Made by a program: the position numbers and the translations under genes. Below, one piece after another: positions 32,282 through 37,838 of a stretch of 37,838 bases of DNA. The notes under the pieces were generated by a model, which did not search any database, was not told where the DNA came from, and saw nothing but the letters and a program-made list of their open reading frames with translations. The stretch comes from DATFJC01 sp035269445 (GTDB taxonomy: Bacteria > Patescibacteriota > Patescibacteriia > UBA2591 > UBA6264): contig DATFJC010000015.1 in NCBI GenBank assembly GCA_035269445.1, positions 1 to 37,838 on the forward strand. The letters run 5' to 3'. How positions within the stretch are numbered: the first letter of the stretch is position 1; each line of letters begins with the position of its first letter.

Positions 32282-33370
32282 TTATAATTTATTGCAAATT
32301 TTAATTATATTAAGCTCCAATAATAGTTGGGGTATTTTTTCATAATTTGGCCTAGTTTGCAAATTAACAAAGCTTTCTGTTGCTTGGATTAAACTATCCA
32401 TATCTTCTTTAGCAAAATCTTTAATTTGTTTTTCTACTTTTTCGTCTATTTGCCATTGTAAATTTTCATTTTCAAGGCCTATTTTAGAGAATATAACCTT
32501 TCTTAAAAAATCTATTGTATCAGATAAGAATTGTTCTAAGCTACCGCCCTTATCTAAAACCTCATTTATGACCTTAATTGCTTTATCTTTATCTTTATTA
32601 AAGATATTACTTAATAAACTTACTACCTTGCCTGTTTGGGTTGGGGGGATAACTAAACTGGCCTTATTTAAAGAAATCTTTTTATCTCCAATAGCAAAAA
32701 GTTGACTTAAAAGACTTTCAGCATCTCGAACGCAACCTTCAGATCTATAAGCTATCATTTTTAAAATATTTTCATCTACTTCAATTTTTTCTTTTTTAGC
32801 TATTTCTTTTAATCTTTTTACTATTTTTCTTAAAGAAACCTTTGTAAAATCAAATCTTTGACATCTAGAAACTATGGTTTCAGGAAGCTTATGAAATTCT
32901 GTTGTAGCTAAGATAAAAATGGCATATTCTGGAGGTTCTTCAAGGGTTTTTAAAAGGGCATTAAAAGCAGCATTTGATAACATGTGAGCTTCATCAATAA
33001 CAAAGATTTTATATTGTCCTGATCTTGGAGGAATATTGCTATGGGAAATTACATTTTTTCTAATATTATCTACACCAGTTTGAGAAGCTGCGTCTAATTC
33101 AATTAAATCTAAAAAATTGCCATTATTTAAAGACTTACAATGATTACATTTATTACAGGGTTCATATTTTCCTGGCTTTCTATTTAAGCAGTTAAGAGAT
33201 TTAGCTAAAAGCCTAGCCGTGGTTGTTTTACCTAATCCTCTGGGACCAGTAAATAAATAGGCATGTGCTAGCCTATTTTGTTTAATTTCATTTTTTAGAA
33301 TATTTATTATTTTTTCTTGTCCTATAACTTCAGAAAATTTTTTAGGACGATATTTACGATATAAAACCAT
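32282..33370 (-). CDS. dnaX: DNA polymerase III gamma/tau subunit (short form)
   Basis: DnaX is the clamp-loader ATPase. The 362-residue product has LYRKYRPKKFSEVIGQEKI, Walker A FTGPRGLGKTTTARLLAK, the zinc-binding Cys set ending CNKCNHCKSL, DELDAASQTGVDNIR-type ELDAASQTGVDNIR, Walker B IFVIDEAHMLSNAAFNALLKTLEEPP and the arginine-finger SRCQRFDF. It ends after domain III, lacking the tau-specific regions that bind DnaB and polymerase alpha in E. coli. It lies 11 bases after the TraG-like ATPase gene and is followed 3 bases later by tRNA-Gln. Confidence 0.95.
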   Translation of the reverse strand: MVLYRKYRPKKFSEVIGQEKIINILKNEIKQNRLAHAYLFTGPRGLGKTTTARLLAKSLNCLNRKPGKYEPCNKCNHCKSLNNGNFLDLIELDAASQTGVDNIRKNVISHSNIPPRSGQYKIFVIDEAHMLSNAAFNALLKTLEEPPEYAIFILATTEFHKLPETIVSRCQRFDFTKVSLRKIVKRLKEIAKKEKIEVDENILKMIAYRSEGCVRDAESLLSQLFAIGDKKISLNKASLVIPPTQTGKVVSLLSNIFNKDKDKAIKVINEVLDKGGSLEQFLSDTIDFLRKVIFSKIGLENENLQWQIDEKVEKQIKDFAKEDMDSLIQATESFVNLQTRPNYEKIPQLLLELNIIKICNKL

Positions 33371-33381
33371 AGCTTAATCAA

Positions 33382-35874
33382 TTATTGGTTTCTTAAAATT
33401 TGTTGTTTAATTTTTTCATTTCTTTGATCTAAATCTCTTTTAATGGCACTTCTGTCTCTACCATATTTTAGAACAGAAAGATGTTTAATGGTTTTAGCAA
33501 TTTCCTTGTTACCTGGTTTTCTTTGATAACTTGATATATTAAAGGGTTCTAGATTCTGGTTATCAACCAATAGTTTAATATAGGCGTGATATTTTTCAAT
33601 ATTGGCAAGATCATAGGCATTAAAAACTGGCTTAAATTGTTTTTCTAAAAATTCTGCATCTTCAATACCAACATTAAAAGCAATGGTAGTTCCTACATTA
33701 CCAAATATAGAATCTCTTATTGAGGTATCTTGATTATTAACTAACTGGCCAATAAATTGGTGGGCCATAATTAGATTAAGGCGATATTTTCGTGCTTCAG
33801 CTAAAATAGTATTAATGCTCTCTGTTATAAAGTTTTGAAACTCATCAATATAAAGATAAAAATCTTTTCTTTTATTTTCTGGCATATCGGTTCTTCCAAG
33901 GGCAGACATCAAGATTCTTCCTACTAGGACCAGTCCTAAAAGATAAGCATTTTTTTCTCCAATTTTACCCTTTGATAAATTTACAAGCAAAATTTTTCCT
34001 TCGTCCATTATCTTTCTTAGATTAAAAGCGCTTTTTTGTTGTCCTATAATAGGCCGCATAATATCATTGGCAACAAACTGATTCAATTTACTAGCAACAT
34101 AAGGAACTACGTTTTCTAGGGCTGCCTCTCCCCCAGCCTTTTCAGCCTGTTGGATCCAAAAATTTTTAACTATCTGATTGTCACAATGATCTAATTTAAA
34201 TTTTCTAAATTGCGTATCAGATAAAACTCTAGGGATTTCCATTAAAGTGGAGCCACTTTCTGGATGTGACATAATTAAAAGACAAGCATTTCTCATGTAT
34301 TGTTCAAAAATTGGCCCTCCAGTGCGACTCAGATCATATAATTTATCAAAAATATTAATTATTTCATTTACTAAAAATGTTTTTTGTTCGGGGTAATTTG
34401 GGTCATATTGTAAAAGATTTAAACCCATGGGTCGCTTAGTATCTGCTGGGTTAAAGTATATTACATCCTCTGCTCTTTCTTTGGGTATATATTCTAAGAC
34501 GTCTTCTATTAAATCTCCATGAGGGTCTAATAAACAAACTCCCTCCCCGTTTCTTATATCTTGAATAGCAAGATTTGTCATAAAGTAAGACTTACCAGTA
34601 CCAGTTTTTCCAATTTCGTAAATATGACGTCTTCTATCTTCTTTTTTCATTTTAATCTCTGTTGTTTCACCTCTATAAATGTTTTTTCCCAAGGTAACAC
34701 CCTTATTGGGAACTTCGGCTGGAGCAGGGGCTTTTTTTGCTGTTAACCATTTAATATTGGGAATTTTGTTTGTTTTTAAGGGAAAATGATAAACACTAGT
34801 CATTTCTTCAGTATTTAGGATAAAAGATCTATTAGTGTCTAAATTTCTATAAATAAAATCATGAATTATCTTAGAGGTTTTTTTATGTTTTTTTTCAAGA
34901 CTGTTGCCATATTTATAACTACTAAATTGGGAAAAAGAGTCAACTATATTATCAAGATAAAGTTTAGCTCGCTCTTTTGTTTGGCCAGAAACTACAATTC
35001 TAATATTTACTTCCAAGCCAGCTTTGCTTGCTTTTTTTTCTACTGATTTAATCATTTCTTGTTCTTGGGGAGTGGTCTTATTTACATTTTTGTTAGGGTC
35101 ATCATCTTTATTATCATTATTAGAGCTAAAGAAAAAACTAAAAAATCCGTTTATAATTTTAAAAAAAGACATAGATTTATCACCTAGGGCTTTTTTAAAA
35201 CTTTTTCCGCTTTGCATTTCTTGGGCGATTTTAGCTCCTTTGTCATGCCAATTTTTATTAGCTGACCTAACTACAAATTGAATAGAAGCGGCATCTTCAT
35301 CAGGTATTTTGCTAAGAGAGTTAATAACTGAATTCATGGGATCATATTCTTGAGCAATATAAGTATTAATTGGTAGTACTGAGGGGTTTTTTAAGCCAAG
35401 CATTGCCCCTGCTACTTTGCCATCAGACAAGAAAATATTATAATCTTTTGTTTCTTCTATATTGGCATCGGGAAATTGTGCATGAAGTTGTTTTTTAAAA
35501 AAGCTTTCTATTGTTTCCGGCACAACTGCATAGAAAAATATTAATCCCTGCTTATTTGCCACTACCTCAAAGGAAATAACGTCAGAGTAACCTGTAAAAT
35601 AATTTTTAAAACTATTTTTTGATTTTAAGCCAGCTATAGTATCAAAGAAATTTTCCATAGGCTTAAGTAGTTCTTTAGCAGAATTGGAATTATTTTTATC
35701 TTCAGGGTCTTTTTTGGGAACGGTTATCAAAAATATTTTTCGCTTAAAAGAAAATTTATATTGATATTTTGTTTTAATAATTTTCTTTAATAAATGAAAT
35801 AAAATAAAGATCAAAATACTAATACCAAGTATTATAAAGAAAAGATATATTATAATGGAAAAAAGATTATTCAT
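33382..35874 (-). CDS. TraG/VirD4-like membrane ATPase
   Basis: The 830-residue product has an N-terminal membrane helix (about 5-27), a large N-terminal domain (about 60-400) and a type IV secretion coupling-protein-like ATPase domain: Walker A GKTGTGKSYFM (about 420-430), VCLLDPHGDLIEDVLEYIP, FNPADTKRPMGLNLL, Walker B FYLYIDEFQNF (about 670-680), then ARKYRLNLIMAHQFIGQL and SIFGNVGTTIAFNVG. In known systems such ATPases feed DNA or protein into a type IV channel or drive pilus assembly. No other secretion or conjugation gene is present, a pattern common in Patescibacteria. It is flanked by a charged unknown gene (9 bases upstream) and dnaX. Confidence 0.88.
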   Translation of the reverse strand: MNNLFSIIIYLFFIILGISILIFILFHLLKKIIKTKYQYKFSFKRKIFLITVPKKDPEDKNNSNSAKELLKPMENFFDTIAGLKSKNSFKNYFTGYSDVISFEVVANKQGLIFFYAVVPETIESFFKKQLHAQFPDANIEETKDYNIFLSDGKVAGAMLGLKNPSVLPINTYIAQEYDPMNSVINSLSKIPDEDAASIQFVVRSANKNWHDKGAKIAQEMQSGKSFKKALGDKSMSFFKIINGFFSFFFSSNNDNKDDDPNKNVNKTTPQEQEMIKSVEKKASKAGLEVNIRIVVSGQTKERAKLYLDNIVDSFSQFSSYKYGNSLEKKHKKTSKIIHDFIYRNLDTNRSFILNTEEMTSVYHFPLKTNKIPNIKWLTAKKAPAPAEVPNKGVTLGKNIYRGETTEIKMKKEDRRRHIYEIGKTGTGKSYFMTNLAIQDIRNGEGVCLLDPHGDLIEDVLEYIPKERAEDVIYFNPADTKRPMGLNLLQYDPNYPEQKTFLVNEIINIFDKLYDLSRTGGPIFEQYMRNACLLIMSHPESGSTLMEIPRVLSDTQFRKFKLDHCDNQIVKNFWIQQAEKAGGEAALENVVPYVASKLNQFVANDIMRPIIGQQKSAFNLRKIMDEGKILLVNLSKGKIGEKNAYLLGLVLVGRILMSALGRTDMPENKRKDFYLYIDEFQNFITESINTILAEARKYRLNLIMAHQFIGQLVNNQDTSIRDSIFGNVGTTIAFNVGIEDAEFLEKQFKPVFNAYDLANIEKYHAYIKLLVDNQNLEPFNISSYQRKPGNKEIAKTIKHLSVLKYGRDRSAIKRDLDQRNEKIKQQILRNQ

Positions 35875-35883
35875 AAAATTATT

Positions 35884-36384
35884 TTATTTTTTTGAATTTT
35901 CTCTTTTGGCTAAATCTAAAATTTTTTCAGTTTTAATTTTAGTTTCTTGTTCTAAAAAATATTTATTAACCCCAGGAATAAAAAATAGCCAATTTTTAAT
36001 TAAATTAACAACCTTATTAACAGCTATTTTAGCCTCTTTAATGATTTTTTTTATTTTTAGGGCAGCCTCTTCTCCCCTTTTCTTAAATTCACTTCTTTGC
36101 TTTTGGTCCATAGTATCGTAATACTTTTTTATATCTTGAGATAAAATATCTTCTATTGCTTTTAAGGTTTTGTCTTGTTTAAATTTTTCCTGAGAATCTT
36201 CTTTCTTTTTTTTAAAAACAGAATCAGGTAAATTTAAGCCTTTGTTAGTCTTTTTTTGAGGCTTTTCTTTTTTTTGATCTGGGGTGCCTTCTTGTTCTAT
36301 AGATGAAGGTTTTTCTGGATGTTTTTTTTCTGGCTCTGTTTCTGGTTTTAAGGGTATTTCTTGATTTATTTTTTCGTTTGCCAT
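35884..36384 (-). CDS. charged hypothetical protein paired with the TraG-like ATPase
   Basis: No family recognised. The 166-residue product is rich in Lys, Glu, Gln and Pro. The first 70 residues look disordered (repeated EKP, KKE), then a helical part (about 75-166) with KKYYDTMDQKQRSEFKKRGEEA, AVNKVVNLIKNWLFFIPGVNKYF and LEQETKIKTEKIL. The FFIPGVNKYFLEQE segment is amphipathic and may contact the membrane or the ATPase. It begins the unit that continues with the ATPase gene 9 bases later, so a role as its partner is the best guess. Confidence 0.8.
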   Translation of the reverse strand: MANEKINQEIPLKPETEPEKKHPEKPSSIEQEGTPDQKKEKPQKKTNKGLNLPDSVFKKKKEDSQEKFKQDKTLKAIEDILSQDIKKYYDTMDQKQRSEFKKRGEEAALKIKKIIKEAKIAVNKVVNLIKNWLFFIPGVNKYFLEQETKIKTEKILDLAKRENSKK

Positions 36385-36452
36385 AATTTAATTTATTCCA
36401 AATTATTTTATTTAAAACCTGTTTTTTAAAATTTCTTTTAAAACCTATTATA

Positions 36453-36481
36453 ATTATAGGATATTTTTTAAATAATGTAAA
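36453..36481 (-). promoter_or_regulatory. promoter of the ATPase-dnaX-tRNA-Gln unit
   Basis: Minus-strand TTTACA (36481-36476) and TATAAT (36458-36453) are spaced by 17 bases. The start would be near 36446, leaving a leader of about 62 bases before the ATG at 36384. Confidence 0.75.
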
Positions 36482-36496
36482 TTATCTATAAAAAAA

Positions 36497-36568
36497 TACT
36501 CCCATGGGGAATCGAACCCCAATCTCCAGCTTGAGAAGCTGACGTCCTAACCGTTAGACGATGGGAGC
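36497..36568 (-). tRNA. tRNA-Glu (anticodon CUC)
   Basis: A 72-base cloverleaf: acceptor GCTCCCA/TGGGAGT with a G1-U72 wobble pair, D stem GTCT/GGAC, anticodon stem TCAGC/GCTGG with loop TTCTCAA (anticodon CTC), T stem TGGGG/CCCCA with loop TTCGATT, discriminator A. CCA is not encoded; a 6-T run follows directly. It has its own promoter and stands alone between the ATPase unit and secG. Confidence 0.96.
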
Positions 36569-36579
36569 CTTTATTTTTA

Positions 36580-36608
36580 ATAATAGCCTAATTTTAAGTT
36601 AATGTCAA
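36580..36608 (-). promoter_or_regulatory. tRNA-Glu promoter
   Basis: Minus-strand TTGACA (36608-36603, perfect -35) and TATTAT (36585-36580) are spaced by 17 bases. The start would be about 5 bases before the mature tRNA 5' end. Confidence 0.85.
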
Positions 36609-36616
36609 AATTACCA

Positions 36617-36645
36617 TTTACAAGAAAAAATAAAAATGCTAAAAT
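36617..36645 (+). promoter_or_regulatory. secG promoter
   Basis: TTTACA (36617-36622) and TAAAAT (36640-36645) are spaced by 17 bases, with TGC before the -10 (extended -10). Its -35 lies 8 bases from that of the divergent tRNA-Glu promoter. Confidence 0.75.
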
Positions 36646-36681
36646 AATTCTTACATTAAAAAAGTAAATCTTAAAAGCCTT

Positions 36682-36900
36682 ATGACTACATTATCCATTG
36701 CTCAAATTGTTGTATCCATTCTTTTAATTATAGGTATTTTAATGCAATCTAGAGGTGGCGGCCTTTCTTCTATGTTTGGTGGAGGCGGCGGAGGAGATGC
36801 TTATCGTACCAAAAGAGGGGCTGAAAAATTTATATTTAGAGCAACAATAGTTTTAGCAGTCTTATTTTTGCTTATAAGCGCTGCTCGCTTATTTGTTTAA
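36682..36900 (+). CDS. secG: preprotein translocase subunit SecG
   Basis: SecG is a small subunit of the SecYEG channel. The 72-residue product has two membrane helices (about 4-21 and 50-70) joined by a Gly-rich cytoplasmic loop, with the family pattern ILMQSRGGGLSSMFGGGGGGDAY and KFIFRATIVLAVLFLL. Length is typical. It is followed 4 bases later by a substrate-binding protein gene on the same strand, with its own promoter upstream. Confidence 0.95.
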   Translation: MTTLSIAQIVVSILLIIGILMQSRGGGLSSMFGGGGGGDAYRTKRGAEKFIFRATIVLAVLFLLISAARLFV

Positions 36901-36904
36901 TGAA

Positions 36905-37838
36905 ATGAAGCTAAAAAGTTTAAACTCAAAAAATAATAATAAATTTTTAATAAATTCTTTGTATAGAAAAAACAAGGTATTTACCATTCTAATGAGTCTA
37001 ATTATTTTTCTAATAATATTAGGATTAATAATTTGGCTCTATTTTTTATATACTGAAAATGATTATCAATTTAAAGGTGTTTTTAAAGAAGGCCTTATTC
37101 AACAACCAATAAATATTAATCCTCTTACGCCTCAAAATGATACTGATAAAAGTTTATCTCAGCTTATTCATTCTGGTCTTTTAAAACAAAACAAAAACCT
37201 TGGATTTGAACCAGATCTTGCTAAGAGCTTACCTATAACTGTTAAAGAAGAAGATTATTTAAAAATATGTCTTAAAAAAGATATTTTTTGGCATAATAAT
37301 AAAAAGCTTTCGGTTGATGACGTTATTTTTACCTATAATAAAGCTAAAAAGCTTGATGATTTAAACCCTAAGCTATCTTTTGTAAGATTGCTTGATATAA
37401 CCAAACTAGACAATAATTGTTTAAAAATTAAGTCTAATTTAAGTAGGAATCAACTTTATTCCTTATTAACAGTAGGTATAATTCCCAAGCATATTTGGCA
37501 AGAAATAGACTTATCAGAACAAGAAACAGATTTTAGTATTAAGCCTGTTGGTACTGGTATGTTTCAATTTAATTCTTTAGGAAGGAATAAAAATGGTGAG
37601 ATTGTGTTTTATAATTTAAAACAAAATAAAAAATACTATAATAAAAAACCCAATATTAAAAATATTGAGTTTTCTTTTTATAAAAATTTAGAAAATAGTC
37701 ATCAAGCCTTAAAAAATAAGGAAATTAACGCCTTTAGTCCTCATATTAATCCTATTTTTAGCTTACCAGAACATGTTCAGAATCATAAATTTAATTGGAA
37801 TTTTTATAGCGGTTTATTTTTTAATCTAAAAAATGAAT
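36905..37838 (+). CDS. ABC transporter substrate-binding protein, family 5 (3' truncated by window edge)
   Basis: An open frame from ATG at 36905 runs off the right edge (311 codons seen). The product has a Lys/Asn-rich N-terminus, one membrane helix (about 25-50), and then the start of a family 5 solute-binding fold: GLIQQPININPLTPQNDTDKSLSQLIHSGLL, FEPDLAKSLP, WHNNKKLSVDDVIFTYNKAK, and IKPVGTGMFQF. These match oligopeptide/dipeptide-binding proteins (OppA/DppA-like). No lipobox Cys follows the helix, so it is probably an uncleaved membrane-anchored form. It begins 4 bases after secG. Ligand unknown; peptide uptake is the usual role. Confidence 0.88.
   Translation, partial: MKLKSLNSKNNNKFLINSLYRKNKVFTILMSLIIFLIILGLIIWLYFLYTENDYQFKGVFKEGLIQQPININPLTPQNDTDKSLSQLIHSGLLKQNKNLGFEPDLAKSLPITVKEEDYLKICLKKDIFWHNNKKLSVDDVIFTYNKAKKLDDLNPKLSFVRLLDITKLDNNCLKIKSNLSRNQLYSLLTVGIIPKHIWQEIDLSEQETDFSIKPVGTGMFQFNSLGRNKNGEIVFYNLKQNKKYYNKKPNIKNIEFSFYKNLENSHQALKNKEINAFSPHINPIFSLPEHVQNHKFNWNFYSGLFFNLKNE

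Noticed and set aside
32208..36568. tRNA genes as integration sites of a mobile element
   Set aside because: No integrase, no duplicated tRNA 3' end and no change of gene content around either tRNA; the TraG-like ATPase lies between them, but without relaxase or transfer genes.
1..37838. CRISPR arrays, insertion sequences, prophage genes, rRNA
   Set aside because: No spaced direct repeats, transposase or phage motifs, or rRNA segments were seen on reading through both strands.

Overview
The window is a compact, strongly A+T-rich bacterial chromosome segment that looks like a member of the Patescibacteria (Candidate Phyla Radiation). The evidence is the very low G+C, short intergenic gaps with several gene overlaps, near absence of Shine-Dalgarno sites, many small single-pass membrane proteins with exported domains, a lone TraG/VirD4-like ATPase without other secretion genes, and tRNA genes without encoded CCA. 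The standard code fits: UGA works as a stop in a 4-base ATGA overlap at 10378-10381. Placement below phylum level is a guess (an ABY1- or Paceibacteria-like lineage).

Layout. (1) 1-3703, plus strand: the end of a surface-repeat protein, then the cell-elongation genes mreC, mreD and mrdA (PBP2), then a small membrane protein; a bidirectional terminator follows. (2) 9258-3796, minus: a heat-shock operon with a CIRCE operator and promoter, running clpB, a lysozyme-like surface-repeat protein, an unknown gene and fmt. (3) 9307-14390, plus: thpR, an unknown gene, a family 2 glycosyltransferase, gltX, an EnvC-like M23 protein and a small membrane protein, with clear promoter and terminator. (4) 19972-14468, minus: uppP, the AmmeMemoRadiSam trio (amrS, amrB, amrA), an unlisted 56-residue membrane protein, ddl and ftsQ. 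(5) 23051-19995, minus: an M23 peptidase and polX. (6) 23090-24298, plus: a stand-alone DHH phosphoesterase gene with the best promoter, ribosome binding site and terminator of the window. (7) 31910-24328, minus: typA, ychF, a DUF1287 protein, a set of small membrane-anchored proteins (Gmad2, DUF2177, carboxymuconolactone decarboxylase-like), an OB-fold protein, a DUF167 protein and rarA. (8) 36481-32208, minus: an unknown charged protein, the TraG-like ATPase, dnaX and tRNA-Gln(CUG). (9) tRNA-Glu(CUC) on the minus strand, back to back with secG and an oligopeptide-binding-type protein that runs off the right edge.

Most genes serve peptidoglycan and envelope synthesis (mreCD, mrdA, ddl, ftsQ, uppP, two M23 proteins, DUF1287), translation (gltX, fmt, typA, ychF, two tRNAs), DNA maintenance (polX, rarA, dnaX) and protein quality control (clpB). 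There is no CRISPR array, insertion sequence, integrase or rRNA. The least explained items are the amr trio inside an envelope operon, the surface-repeat proteins (one in the clpB operon), promoters placed so close to start codons that the mRNAs should be leaderless, the G+C-rich island at 14191-14301, and the ATPase/dnaX/tRNA-Gln unit.
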